In this document: one piece after another, positions 1-11,800 of the stretch | Position numbering within the stretch: the first letter of the stretch is position 1 | Layout: the number at the start of each line of letters is the position of its first letter | Source of the DNA: Mixophyes australis | Taxonomy: Eukaryota > Chordata > Amphibia > Anura > Limnodynastidae | NCBI GenBank assembly: GCA_036250195.1 | Contig: JAVHZZ010000011.1 | Location: forward strand, 51,963,311 to 52,027,310 | Length of the DNA: 64,000 nucleotides | Direction: 5' to 3' | The notes under the pieces: model-generated | Database searches by the model: none | Told to the model about the DNA's origin: nothing | What the model saw: the letters and a program-made list of their open reading frames with translations, nothing else | Program-made: the position numbers and the translations under genes

Positions 1-317
1 GTGAACAATAGAGATGACGTAGATTGTTTTTATAGGTCCAGACGTTGGGTGGGTCCAGGCCAGACAGGTAATAGGTTGATTCAATCTAAGGAATCCAAAG
101 GTGGGGGTCTTCTCTCCAGGGGGTCTGCTCCTTTTCATAGCCAGTATCATACAAAGGTTTTACTCTCTAATATCAATAACTAAAGTATGCAATGTGCGAT
201 CTCTTCGCCGACTGCACCGGACAGCTGCTGATGATTAGGGCTTCAATATGATATCAGGCATGACACCTTTCCTATTACCTAAACCTTTAATAACACTACA
301 ATGTACATATAATCAAC

Positions 318-357
<40 letters not shown>

Positions 358-576
358 TAATAATAAACCGAATACTATCTGCTCCTGAATTACAGTGTAA
401 CAGAACCAATATGAAATTATATAAATAACTAACTGTTGTAATGCGAGTGTGTGCGTGCGTATTTTACCGTGCGAACGCACCACGTCACGTAACACGTGGC
501 GTACGCTTTGCAATACGCACGGCAAACCAATATTAAACCAATATACTTTCGTTCATCCAATTATACGACTTCAACA
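1..576 (-). repeat. 3' LTR of the gag-only retrovirus (partial)
   Basis: Matches 7471-8070 base for base except three substitutions (positions 11, 12 and 30) and a shorter TA array. In sense orientation it begins TGTTGAAG at 576. The adjoining purine stretch (AAAGGGTGGAC on the minus strand, 577-590) is a candidate polypurine tract. The far end is cut by the window start. Confidence 0.88.
318..354. repeat. TA microsatellite in the 3' LTR
   Basis: An interrupted TA array of about 37 bp inside the LTR. The same array in the other LTR (7788-7848) is about 61 bp long, so it has changed length since insertion. Confidence 0.9.
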
Positions 577-3533
577 GTCCACCCTTTGATAGTACAATAA
601 ACTATCACCTTAAAGATATTATAAGCAGGATCTCAGTACCACGTTTCATTGTTATGTAATACAAATCCCCTTTGGTGTATGTCCACACTGTTTGTAGATC
701 TAAACAAGTTATCATAAGAGAGAGTCTTAATCCTCTAAACGACTTCTTCTTTTACTATAAACCGTACACTTCTGGAGCTTGGAGATAACTTTTTGTATGC
801 CCTTCGAGGGTGCAATAAAACACTTAATACATTATTTGGAAAGGTACATGGTACAGTAGAACGTGTATCAGCTATACAGAATTCTCTACTACAGTTCTTC
901 AAGTTTAACAGGTTCTTCTGTCCAACACATGTCTTTAAGCTCAGAATACATTTAAACACTTCATGTTCATCAATAGCATCATCCTATGTCTATCAATAAT
1001 GTCATATGCAATCTCCTTCAGCTTGCGTTAATATACACACATCTAATAATGTCACCAGTTCTTTTCATCAACACTTGTGGGCGGGCTATTGTCTGTTCGT
1101 TCTTCCCAGTCTCCCAATACTCAGATTTAACAGTGATCGGCTTGTAAAGCATTGGGAGACTTCAGACTGAGGGACCTAGGTGTCCTACTTTTTCCCCTAG
1201 TGACCTCCCACCCATAGTTCGGGTACCTCAAGAATATTTAGTGGAAAGAGAACTAATCCTACTTGATATAATCACTGAGGCACGCGTGAGCACGCCCAGC
1301 ACTTTGTTTGGTCTAAAACCTTACCCTCCCAAGAATGATAATCATTCTCAAGGATGCCTGCTCAAGTCCGAATATTACTGGACTGGCATCGCTGGGTGTG
1401 TCTCCTTTTTTTACTACGGGGTTGCCGTACTTACGGACGTAATGCTACTCAGACAATAGCCCTTCGCACTTTCTCCAAGCTCCAAGGTTTCTAAATTTTC
1501 CTTTACCCCTGAATTGAATAGAGTAATTGACTGGACTGATTATGCTACTAACTTCTTCCTCCCCAATACCTCCTTATCACTACCTGAACCAGTCTCTGTC
1601 ACCTGCCAATAATCGAAAGAATTAACCGCCCTGAGAAGAAAATGAAATGAGAGAACACAAAACAGGAAAAACTACAACTTCATGCTGGACAACAGTCTTA
1701 GCCTTTGGCTCAGGTGCTACTAACTGCATTCGAGGCCTTCCAGTACAGACTCATGAGTGCCCTTGGACCCTTCTCTGAGTGTTGGCCCCTCTGCAGTGGG
1801 TGGTATGGGCACCAGTGTGTCTCTGCTACCCTTAAAGCCGTGAGGCTGGTAGCCTACACCTGGTACCTGTCTGGCAAATAACCTAAGCTTAAGAAATTTC
1901 TGCTCCACAACTTACTCTCCCGATCCAACATCCTGACAGTTAGTGTGACCTTTCAGGAAACAGTGTTTCGGACGTTCTCGGTTGCTGTCTCACTATTTAC
2001 CTTCTCTCAAGGTCTAACCTAGCCTCCCAGTTACAATCTCATCTCACGAGGGGTCAAGAACATTTCAAAAACTGACAGGTTAGGAGTCTGCCCAGGGGTG
2101 ATCTCTTGGTAGCGGGAAAGGACTAGTGGCACTTCAATCAAGTTCCAACTCTTATTCTATTCTATTCATTCTACCGAGTACCACTACTTTATGTTCACAC
2201 TGGTTTATGGCTAATTGAAAGTATGTGATTTGTTACCACTACTCATACATTATACATCTATTATCAATAACATGAATACCCCTATCATCTATTATAACTC
2301 TAGGACTATCACATTGAATAACAAAAGCTTTGAGTATGATACAGTAATACATTAGACACATTTCAATACACCTCTACCTAGACATATTTCATTGGTACAC
2401 CTGTGTATACTTGAGGATCCTGCATGGTGGTAATTGGATGACGTGTATTTGTTTTACCTGGAGGAAAACCCATCAGCAGGAGGGATATGGGATGGCTCTA
2501 TTGGTCTACCTTGTCCATCTCTCCAGAGTCCACCAGACTCCTCACCACATCTCTTCACCTTCCAGACAGTTTATCCCTCGGGTAACACAAATCTTCCTAT
2601 ATTAACCAATATGTGTATGCGTGCATGTGTGTGTGTGTTCACCTTTTTAAAACAAACAATACAACGAAAAACAAAACAAAACAAAACATAGATTTGTTAG
2701 CTGTCACATAAAACCCTGCTGTCTATTTGACAGCTATGTTCTCCCTGGTGTGACAGCCATGTATGGTTGTGCGTGTAAGTGTGGACCTTACTAGCAGCTA
2801 CTTCCGTTGGTAACTGTGTCCCTGTATAAAGTCCTCTATGTAGTGTCCTAATCATGTGCTGGTATTGCTATAAAACGATTTCTCAGTCACCTCAACATCG
2901 CCCTCTAGACTAGAAAAATGCTAAAGACCAATGTATATCAATCGATTTTCCCTCTGCCAACTCACATGTCATTCTCAGTACCTCATATTCAGCTACTTGA
3001 CTAAGTGGGAAAGGCAAAGAGGTCTCTTTCTATAACACTTTCTTCAAATATAACAGTATCCAGTACATGCCTGTCTAACAGTGAAAATGATAAAACATGA
3101 AAATTCTAAATTTTCTAGGGTTTCACATTATGTCATATCTTGTGGTAAAAATCCTACTCCAATGTTCTACACAGAGATGCATATCTGTATGCCTATCCTC
3201 TAGCAATCTCCTGTCTCCACCCTTTGTGCATCCATAAAAAGGCACATTTTTGTACAGGAGGCACGAACCAAAACAACAAAAAAAACAAAAAACAAAACAG
3301 ATATGCAATCTATAAAACATGAATCGTATTTCCACAACAGAACCTTTCTGCTTAAAAATCAGCAGTTTCTATACACATGAAAACAAAACCCCTGACTGTT
3401 TCTGTAACTTATGTCAATCTAGTGTGTGTATCTCTGAATTTGTCTTATGTAAAAACATAAAAATATGTTTTAGCCCCATTGTTGAGACTGTTTGATTTTA
3501 TCTCTACCAGAGCAGAGAGAGAGAGGGAGAGGT

Positions 3534-3566
<33 letters not shown>

Positions 3567-4438
3567 GAGCGGGAGAGAGAGAGAGAGGTGGAGAGAGAGA
3601 GAGAGAGAGGTAGAGAGGTAGAGAGAGAGAGGGGGCGAGAGAGAGAGAGGGAGAGAGAGAGAGGGAGCGGGAGAGAGAGAGAGCGAGAGACTAGCGTTTG
3701 TGTAAAGAATGAGAAATAGGAAAGCAATGAATGATGGGAATACAAAGGTTTGAATACAAACATACATGTAGAAAGGGAGATTTTTACAACAAAATGACAG
3801 CTGGATTGGACTCTGACTCTATGGGGAAATGGCTGTATTCATTCCACTGTTCCCCTTAGCTTTTTGCTAACTATGACCCCTCCCCATACTTGACTAGGGG
3901 TTCTTAACAGTGCAATCAAGTGTCGTCCGTCATTTGTTCATTAAGAACTCGGTATCTCATTGACTACATACCTTTTCAACGGACTTTTCTAACTTATAAT
4001 AGAGAAATGTAAAAATGTACTCTTAGTGACTCATATTTTCTCTGAAATACATAAAACGATATTTTGGAGCAAAGTATGTACATACTTCATTGTTGGATAA
4101 TGATTCTCAGCCAAACAAATTATCATGAGTCGCTGCAGCCTAAAACAAAAGAGTGTTCCAATTGTCTATTGTTAATTAGTCTTTCAAGAGTAATTCTTCT
4201 ATTTCTCTATCTCACCCCTTTTAAACACTTGTCTATACTTCTTTTGTGTCCCCTTTATCTGTGAAAAGAAAAACAAGATAGTTATCTTAAAACAGCAAAC
4301 AAAACAAACATTTCTATTCTTTGCCGTCGGCTAGTGATTTAGGAAAACAAACATGTGACAACATAAAACGAACAAACAAAATCAGCAAAGATTACTTTAA
4401 AAAAAATAAGTTTCTTTCTACATTTTGCACCTTAATGC
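577..4438. other. Non-coding interior of the retrovirus where pol and env would lie
   Basis: About 3.9 kb between gag and the 3' LTR. All frames on both strands are short, and none shows reverse transcriptase, RNase H, integrase, protease or envelope motifs. Besides a GA-rich microsatellite (3511-3690) I see nothing recognisable. It could be unrelated sequence carried by a defective provirus or heavily decayed pol/env; the near-identical LTRs argue against long decay in place. Confidence 0.6.
3511..3690. repeat. GA-rich microsatellite
   Basis: About 180 bp of GAGA repeats with scattered GGTAGA, GGGA and GAGC interruptions. Arg/Glu-rich and Ser/Leu-rich frames across it are artefacts of the repeat. 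Confidence 0.95.
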
Positions 4439-6145
4439 TCACCACAGATTAACTCTAGAGTCGGCTATATTTCTCCCCCAGGAATTGGCTGCTATGAGGT
4501 GCACAGGAAACTGTTGAGAAGTCTCCGAGACTTGTGTGCGCCGTCTCTGTGGGTGTCTATGTGATTCCCCCTTAGATGGGCCAAGTCCCTTTGCTTCCGC
4601 TCTTGTCATTGTACAGTCCTGTGCTTGGTGTCCTATTTTAGTGCATCTAAAACACTTTCTCAACTCATGTTGTTTCTCTTCTTTTTTACAATCTCTTGCG
4701 AAATGGCCTTCTTCGTTACACTTAAAACACCTGATTTTTCTATGTTTCTTATTATGTGGGTTGTATGCTGGTGGTCGTGTGTGCAGTCCCTCTAGTGCTG
4801 GGATACTTACTATCCTTACCCTATCACTTAGTGTCTCTTTCTGTTTATTTATACTTTTATCATGTTCTATAGCTGACTCCCTGAGAGCACTTACAGTGGT
4901 TCCTTTCCAGTATGGTAATGAAGTTTGCACCCTTCTTTTCAAGTTTTCCCTGAGGCCATCCATTAGAACTTTAACAGCAACCTCTCTGTAATATGGATTA
5001 TCTTTTATGTCTGGTACCCCGGTATATTTGACCATCTCCATCAGAGCCCTGCAAAAGTAGTCTGTTGCATTTTCACTATCTTTTTGCTGGATACTAAAAA
5101 TTTTACTCCAGTCCACTATCACTGGGAAATATATAGCCAACTGTGTGATTATATGTCTAATATTGTCCTGATTATCATCCTCAGTTAAGGATTCATCCTC
5201 CTCCAACATACAATCATTAATGAACTTTTGTATATCAGTATTGAGAGGAAGACAGGTCTTCAATAATACTCTCCAATCTTTATTAGTTGGCTCATACACA
5301 TTACCATAATATCTAATAAACTGCTGACATTTGGTCAAATCTTTCCTAGGATCAGGGAAATCAGACAAAATTGAAAATGTTTCAGACCTAGTGCATGGAT
5401 CATGCTTTGCTACATGTTTTAAGGGAACATCACTATTCCTGTCTGCTTTCCCATTGGGAACTGCTGCTGTGCAGATTGGATGTAAGTCTACCAAATCACT
5501 GAATCTAGTTGCTGAAATTGCTGCTGCAGTACAATGGATGTCTTCCCCTGTGTTAACCTTTTCATTATTCTCACCACTTTCAGCAGCTGCCCCTGCTGGT
5601 GGGACCGTTCCTCTTCTTTGTCCTGAAACATTACCTTTAACGTTACTTAAAACAACATACAAGTTACTAGTTACAGTTTTTACATTTTTGGTATTGGCTG
5701 TACTTCCCGCCCCGACCGAATTTATCGGGGGCGTGTTTGCGCTCAGTTCGCCACGCTTTGCAACGCACACTTCCGGAATGCTTGTTTCCGGTACGCTTAC
5801 TTCCGCTGAACACGTGTTTTTCCTTACACTCACTTCCGCTGTGCGTTCGCTGCTCTGCCACGTGTTACCTTCCATTTGCCACGATTTTAAACAATGATTA
5901 TGTGCATTTCTCACTTTCTTTGACTTAATCAACCGTACTTTATCTTTTACGGTATTTAGCACCTCTGCATTAAAACTCCCTGTTGTTGGGAAAGGCCTAT
6001 CACATTCTTTGGTCATTTCGACCCACGTGTCACAATACACAGTTGCGTATGCACCATATTTTGCACACATGAGAAACCTCGCTGACTCAATAAGACCTTC
6101 CTTAGGCAGTAAACTGGCAATCTCTAGCGTATGCCTAGCACCCAT
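4439..6145 (-). CDS. gag: Retroviral Gag polyprotein (gamma/epsilon-like)
   Basis: An uninterrupted frame opens at 6253, but I place the start at 6145 (residue 37 of the long frame). There the protein begins Met-Gly-Ala-Arg-His-Thr, matching the N-myristoylation rule (Gly2, Thr6) of retroviral matrix proteins. This gives about 568 residues. The N-terminal third resembles gammaretroviral matrix in pattern (a Cys/Trp segment followed by Pro-x-x-Gly-x-Phe-Asn). A capsid-like helical segment follows, with a major-homology-like pattern (Gln..Glu....Phe..Arg..Leu). Near the C-terminus are two Cys-x2-Cys-x4-His-x4-Cys knuckles (CFKCNEEGHFARDC and CFRCTKIGHQAQDC). Gag packages RNA and assembles particles. 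With no pol alongside, it would depend on another provirus for reverse transcription. No premature stop or frameshift is seen. Confidence 0.85.
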   Translation of the reverse strand: MGARHTLEIASLLPKEGLIESARFLMCAKYGAYATVYCDTWVEMTKECDRPFPTTGSFNAEVLNTVKDKVRLIKSKKVRNAHNHCLKSWQMEGNTWQSSERTAEVSVRKNTCSAEVSVPETSIPEVCVAKRGELSANTPPINSVGAGSTANTKNVKTVTSNLYVVLSNVKGNVSGQRRGTVPPAGAAAESGENNEKVNTGEDIHCTAAAISATRFSDLVDLHPICTAAVPNGKADRNSDVPLKHVAKHDPCTRSETFSILSDFPDPRKDLTKCQQFIRYYGNVYEPTNKDWRVLLKTCLPLNTDIQKFINDCMLEEDESLTEDDNQDNIRHIITQLAIYFPVIVDWSKIFSIQQKDSENATDYFCRALMEMVKYTGVPDIKDNPYYREVAVKVLMDGLRENLKRRVQTSLPYWKGTTVSALRESAIEHDKSINKQKETLSDRVRIVSIPALEGLHTRPPAYNPHNKKHRKIRCFKCNEEGHFARDCKKEEKQHELRKCFRCTKIGHQAQDCTMTRAEAKGLGPSKGESHRHPQRRRTQVSETSQQFPVHLIAANSWGRNIADSRVNLW

Positions 6146-6174
6146 GTTGCACAATATACTTTCTACCCGGAACA

Positions 6175-6248
6175 CAGACACACCGCAATGCTCTGTTCCT
6201 TCCGGCCAAATGTGAAATACAGACACACCGCAATGCTCTGTTCTTTCC
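6175..6248 (-). repeat. 45-bp in-frame tandem duplication upstream of gag
   Basis: A segment of about 29 bp recurs with a 45-bp offset (6175-6203 and 6220-6248). In the gag frame this repeats Thr-Glu-His-Cys-Gly-Val-Ser-Val-Phe 15 residues apart. It lies upstream of the preferred myristoylated Met start, so it may be leader rather than protein. Confidence 0.8.
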
Positions 6249-6253
6249 ACCAA

Positions 6254-7415
6254 ATAATTTCAACTCTGTTGCTATACTCATCGCTAGAGATCTCTAATGC
6301 TCGGTGAACGTATTTCCTTTAGCCGCGCTCACTCGCTTTTCTCGCCCTTGGCGAGGGTCCCTAATACAGAAATATCACTGTGGGCCCCAAGGGCTATCAG
6401 CTCCTCGATACCCTGGCTCAACCACAAAAATCTGCTGAGTTTATTATCGCTGGGAGCGCAAAGTCGATACAATCAACCTGCCTTTCCAGTATAATTCCTC
6501 CTAGCTGCTTCACCAATTCGCACTAACGGTGCGACCGGATCGCACTGCCTACCAATACTAATTATTAGCAAACCTTGCGATCTATTGGCAGCGCTTTTGC
6601 GAAAACTTCGTTTTCGCATTCGGTATACCTGCCCTGTATACCGTCCTTCAGTTGGGCAATCCGCCTCGTCAGACAGTAACTGAGCACCTCAACAATAAAC
6701 AGTGTATCTACGTTACAAAATCGCACACTATACACCTTTTCTGCGCAGAAAATTGAAAGTTCCCAACAACCGTAATAATGTCTCAGAGGCTTTCACAAGT
6801 AATTATACTATGCATATAATAACTATCAAAACAATTGTTCAACCACGTGGAAAATCTACCGGAAGTATGCGTACGCACAGCAGGAAGTACACATACGCAC
6901 AGCAATGCAATACACTTTAAACCATTAAAACGACAATAAAAAGAAACATTTTTCTTTCTTGTCCCTAGATTCTAATTAGCGTTCCTTCAGTCTATGCAAC
7001 AACGGACATTCGGTTTCGCAACACACAGTGAACCACAGGTATTAGACGTATTACGTTCTTTCCTGCTTTATACGACGCGTCCGTCCATCCACCCTTTGTT
7101 GAGGAACCGAATATCGTAAGCGTTGCATACCTGCCGGTAACGTAATTCCTAACTCACGAGCCCCCATATTATTAAAGTAATCTATCGTTTTAAAATAAGC
7201 ATTGCCCAATCAATTGTATGTGTATCCAAAGCACATGGTGGTTTATTTTAACAGATGTAAATAGTCAACAATTCAATACATTATTATATTATGATACAGT
7301 ACAGTACAGCACAGCCAATACCAAAAGATAAGTACATACCAAATGCAATCGCTTGCGCACGCTGCGCAACCACCGGACCCGATGGACAATATTCTGTATA
7401 GAATATTGTGTCAGA
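6254..7415 (-). other. Retroviral 5' leader
   Basis: About 1.2 kb between the 5' LTR and gag in sense orientation. It is the expected location of packaging signals and has no long frame. No splice or dimerisation signal could be confirmed by eye. Confidence 0.5.
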
Positions 7416-7431
7416 GTTGACTGAGGCCCCA
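7416..7431 (-). promoter_or_regulatory. Candidate tRNA primer-binding site
   Basis: One base inside the inferred CA end of the 5' LTR, the minus strand reads TGGGGCCTCAGTCAAC. It starts TGG, as required for pairing to a tRNA CCA end, and its first bases resemble a proline-tRNA site. The full match to a known tRNA is not convincing, so the LTR edge here is tentative. Confidence 0.35.
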
Positions 7432-7783
7432 GTGAGATGCAACTAATATATATACAGTCAGTGTTTCATTGTGAACAATAATGATGACGTAGATTGTTTC
7501 TATAGGTCCAGACGTTGGGTGGGTCCAGGCCAGACAGGTAATAGGTTGATTCAATCTAAGGAATCCAAAGGTGGGGGTCTTCTCTCCAGGGGGTCTGCTC
7601 CTTTTCATAGCCAGTATCATACAAAGGTTTTACTCTCTAATATCAATAACTAAAGTATGCAATGTGCGATCTCTTCGCCGACTGCACCGGACAGCTGCTG
7701 ATGATTAGGGCTTCAATATGATATCAGGCATGACACCTTTCCTATTACCTAAACCTTTAATAACACTACAATGTACATATAAT

Positions 7784-7787
<4 letters not shown>

Positions 7788-7848
<61 letters not shown>
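7788..7848. repeat. TA microsatellite in the 5' LTR
   Basis: About 61 bp of pure TA, versus about 37 bp in the 3' LTR copy. Confidence 0.95.
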
Positions 7849-7851
<3 letters not shown>

Positions 7852-7907
7852 TAATAATAAACCGAATACTATCTGCTCCTGAATTACAGTGTAACAGAAC
7901 CAATATG

Positions 7908-8000
7908 AAATTATATAAATAACTAACTGTTGTAATGCGAGTGTGTGCGTGCGTATTTTACCGTGCGAACGCACCACGTCACGTAACACGTGGCGTACGC
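7908..8000 (-). promoter_or_regulatory. LTR promoter: CACGTG/ACGTGACG cluster and TATA-like motif
   Basis: In sense orientation a cluster near 7971-8000 reads CCACGTGTTACGTGACGTGG, combining an E-box with CRE/ACGT cores. About 55 bp downstream is TTATTTATATAA (about 7911-7922), a TATA-like element. The same motifs occur in the 3' LTR. Spacing fits a U3 promoter; the start site is inferred. Confidence 0.5.
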
Positions 8001-8070
8001 TTTGCAATACGCACGGCAAACCAATATTAAACCAATATACTTTCGTTCATCCAATTATACGACTTCAACA

Positions 8071-8583
8071 GTGGTGATCTATTTTTTCTAACTACTTGCA
8101 TCAGGTGCCTACTTATGAACTTAACCCTAATAGATTCCTTTAATACCTATGCTGGTTAGGGCTCATGTTAATCCTTTTATGATAGTAATCTATTACATTT
8201 TTTATTTGTTTTTTTCATGATAACCTTGCTTTTTTCACTACATTTACAATTTGTTTACATAACTTTCAAATTGTCTAGGTAGGGTTCATTTGACCCATAT
8301 GTTTGCTGAACAGTAGTTTTACAAAATGCTGCCACTGTGCCCGTGTTGGTATTACCGTCCCTTTATTACTACCTCTCCATGGGACTGGCCTTCCCTCCTA
8401 TGAGTTCTAGCTGCGGTGTTCTCTTGTTTTGTTACAATTTTGCAATTATATGTTGTGATTTTTGTGAATTAACCTCTTTCCTTCTCCCTTCCTTCTTCCC
8501 TTCCCCAGATCCTCAGCTGGTGTATGCTTCTACGTCCCAGATTACCTATGATGGTGTCCACCCATAGTAGCCACTTAGCCATC
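8071..8583 (+). other. Probable L1 sequence upstream of ORF2
   Basis: T-rich sequence between the retroviral LTR and the first recognisable L1 ORF2 codons. No ORF1 motif seen. Probably the L1 inter-ORF region into which the retrovirus inserted. Confidence 0.35.
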
Positions 8584-11470
8584 ATGCTTACTATGACAAA
8601 TTCTCTAAAGCTTTGCTCAATTAATGCCAGAGGCCTTAATATACTAGAAAAACAGTCCCAAGCACTTCACACCTTTCACCCTGACAGAATACATGTGGTC
8701 TTTATACAGGAGACACACTTTTATGGTTGTAACCCTTCTGGTAAAAGCAAGGGTGTTGATATTTTATTTTCCAAACACCTGTCAATAACCAATGTATCCC
8801 ACCACACCTTTTGGATGGGGCAGGGGTCTCTTGGTGAAATGTACAATTTTCCAACACCTGTACTCCTTTATTAATGTCTTTGCTTCTAATGAGGGACAGG
8901 TAACTTTCTTATTGGAGATGTTGGATGCTCATGTGGTAGACATGGTAATTCTGGGTGGTGACTTGAATTGGGTGATGGATCCTCTTCTTGACACATCTGG
9001 TGGTGCCCCAAGGCACCCTTAATGACATCGTCAGGTAAGACATATCTTCCATGATTCCCAGTTGGCTGATATATGGCGCCTCCAAGTGAGGGTGTACCGG
9101 AAGTATTCCATGTATACTACACAAAACTATACAATATTCTTGGTGCATCTTCCCCCTCCGAAAATGCATGTCACAAAGAGGAAATAGCTGAATATCTGTG
9201 AACCTGTAAGTTTTCCAAAAAATTTTGAGACGTCAGATACACCTTAGATGAACATTTCACTTTGCCGCAACTGGAGGTGGCAATCTCGTCTACCCTTTCT
9301 GGTAATAGTCAAGGCCCAGATGGTTTCACCAAGGCTTACTATTAATCCTTTGGACCCAAATAGAACCCTCTACTTCTGCAAGTGTTTAATGAGATCTCAG
9401 CTGACAAAGGTTTCTCCCAACAGTCATTAGAGGGCCATGTCACAGTCCTACCAAAAGAGGGGATGAACCCTGCCCAGTGCTACAGCTACAGGTCAATCTC
9501 CCTACTTAATGTTGACCTGAATTTATTTGTGAAATTGCTTGCCTTAAGCTCCTCTTACCCTCATTGGCCCATAGCAATCAGGTTGGTTTTGCGCCAGGGT
9601 GTGAGACTTGGGCCAACACCACCAAGATCATTGATCTAATATATTCCAAAATTTGGACAGGCACTCAGGCTCTTCTTCTGTTGACAGATGCGGAAAAGGT
9701 GTTTGACAGGTTAGATCGGCTGTTTCTGTCCAAAATGTTGCAGACATAGGATTCAATCTTTATACAACAATCCTAGGGCAAGATTTAAAATTAATGGTTC
9801 TCGCACAGTCCCTGTTAATATTTGTAATGAAGCAAGGCATTGTGCTCCTTATTTCCTCCAGTGTTTGTTTTGTGCATTGAGGCCTTGGCTAATTCTATTA
9901 GAAATAATCATGATATTATGGGTCCAGGTGGGGGGGAATTCCCATTTTTTGCAGATGATCTGTTGTCTATTTTTATCAACACTGTTTCCTCACTACCCAA
10001 TATGATATTGGAGTTCCAAAAATTTGGATGCCTTTCTAATTTTAAAATCAACTATTCCAAGTCGGTAGCCTTGAACCTTTAAGTGTCTACTACTACACTG
10101 GCAAGCATCAAAAATGCATTCCTCTTCACCTGCTGTCCATCGCATATAAAATACATAGGGGTGCTTATTACCAAAAAATCACTGTGATTTGTTTGGTAAC
10201 TTTGTTCAGTTATAGACTAAATTGTATGCCAAGCTTAGGCGTTGGCATCCTCGGGGCTTTTCTTGGATAGGGAGGATTAATATTATTAAAATGTATACCT
10301 TGCCCAAGGTGATTTATCTACTCCAGACACTTACGATTACTCTTCAACCTAAATTTTTTGTGGTCTTGCAATCACTCACTAGGGATTTTGTGTGGGCCGC
10401 CTCCTTTTCTCCAGGCTTCTATATCCAAACAATGGATTACAATTGAGGGTCATGAGATGGGCATCCCTTCTCTTATTCTCCCATGGTTTTCAAAGCTTCT
10501 TGGCTCGGCTCATTTCACCATTGGTCCTACTTTGCACTACTGGGCAATGTTAAGGCATTTAGAATATATTTCTATCCTCAGTTATCCTTAATGCCTATGT
10601 CATAGAATCCTGAATTTCCCCAGGAATGCCCCCAGGTAAATTTGGTCTCTGAACAAATCAGGGGGTTGCTCTGAGCTTGCCATCTGACAGATGGCAATAT
10701 CCGTACTTTCTCCACTCTGCAAGAGCAGTTTTATTTGCTGCCAGATGATTTTTTGTTGTACTTGCAGACTTGACATTTTCTCCTTGATAAAAATAATCTT
10801 TCAGTTACTGGTAGGGCCCTAACATCTTTTGAGCTGTTGTGCTGGAACTTACAGGACCCTAAACATAGTAGCTATACTACATATCTATGTCTGGTGGAAA
10901 ACCTTCATGATTCTCATCCAAAGTATACCAAATTGTGGAATCGAGATTTTGCCAGATCCTATTCTGACGAGTTTTGGCCTAAGAATTTCCAGTACTTCCA
11001 GGTGAGTTCTTCTAGCATTTTGGTCTTGTAGACCCAGTTCAAAGTATTCTCTAGGTGGTACAGATGTCCTTTTCAGTTATCTAAAATGCATCCTGTGGTC
11101 TCGGGTAAGTGCTAGAGATGTGGATCAGAACTCAAGTCATTTTTACATATTTGGTTGAAAAAAATCTAGGCTAGTCCTGTTCCCTCAGACCCGAGTTTCT
11201 GGTTGCTTAACCATATAACTATTCCAATATCCTAATACAAGAAATAATTTCTTAGATATCTTTATAATGCAGCCAAAGCTGTGATACCTCTCCATTGGAG
11301 ATCCCCTGCTCCCTCTACCCATAAGGAAGGGATAACAAGAAATGATGGATAATCTCTCCCAGTACTGTCCGCTACACAGATTATGTCTCCACCTGGGCTA
11401 TCTGGTTGGATTTCCCTCCCTCTTCTCCCAACTCACTTTAGAAGTTTATAACCGTTTTTAGAAGACTGCA
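8584..11470 (+). pseudogene. L1-like LINE ORF2 (endonuclease plus reverse transcriptase), decayed
   Basis: ORF2 of an L1 retrotransposon nicks target DNA and reverse transcribes the element RNA. Pieces appear in the expected order but in shifting frames. The apurinic-type endonuclease starts about 8605 (SINARGLN), with FIQETHF at about 8700 and ILGGDLN at about 8950. Reverse transcriptase signatures are GPDGF (about 9315), YRSISLLN (about 9485), DAEKVFDR (about 9690), FADDLL (about 9950) and the thumb motif SWIGRINIIKM (about 10260). A decayed Cys/His C-terminal motif lies near 11060-11160. At least five frameshifts or stops separate the pieces, so it is dead. It stops just before the tail of the next LINE. 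Confidence 0.88.
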
Positions 11471-11800
11471 CTAAATAGAGATCCTATGCATCATCATCAT
11501 CATTTATTTAGATAGCGCCAACATATTCCGTAGCGCTTTACAATTGGGGACAAACATAATAAACTAATAAACAAACTGGGTAAAACAGACAAAGAGGTGA
11601 GAAGGCCCTGCTCGCAAGCTTACAATCTATGGGACAATGGGAGATTGACACATGAGGTTAAGTCTACATTTTGCATTTTGGCCCAGCCAGACTGCAAAGG
11701 TAAAAGTGACTCATAAGCTAAATGAACCCGTCACACAACAATGTTGGTCAGGGGGCAGCCGCCCCGCGTGAAATTGTGTTACAGGCTAAAGGTAGCGAGG

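Larger units (their letters stand above)
1..8070 (-). mobile_element. Endogenous retrovirus, gag-only, two LTRs (left LTR cut by window edge)
   Basis: Two near-identical LTRs (1-576 and 7433-8070) flank about 6.9 kb of internal sequence. The only long frame is a retroviral gag on the minus strand, so the 5' LTR is the right-hand one. Order in the sense direction is LTR, leader of about 1.3 kb, gag, about 3.9 kb without coding capacity, LTR. No reverse transcriptase, integrase or envelope motif was seen, so the element looks non-autonomous. The LTR copies differ by three substitutions near the left edge, plus the length of an internal TA array, so the insertion is young. The outer edge of the left LTR lies outside the window, so a target duplication cannot be checked. 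The right flank is L1-like sequence. Confidence 0.85.
7433..8070 (-). repeat. 5' LTR of the gag-only retrovirus
   Basis: 638 bp with TG...CA ends in sense orientation (TGTTGAAG at 8070, CATCTCA ending at 7433). The part from 7471 is shared with 1-576. It contains promoter-like motifs (7908-8000) and a long TA array (7788-7848) downstream of the TATA-like motif, so the array would be transcribed. Confidence 0.8.

Noticed and set aside
3470..3767. Arg/Glu-rich and Ser/Leu-rich frames on both strands
   Set aside because: Produced by the GA microsatellite at 3511-3690; no codon structure beyond the repeat.
577..4438. Short frames tested as possible retroviral pol or env remnants
   Set aside because: None contains RT, RNase H, integrase, protease or envelope motifs, and all are under 100 codons except repeat-derived ones.
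5331..5897. 188-codon plus-strand frame opposite retroviral gag
   Set aside because: Antisense to the clear gag frame, no recognisable motif.
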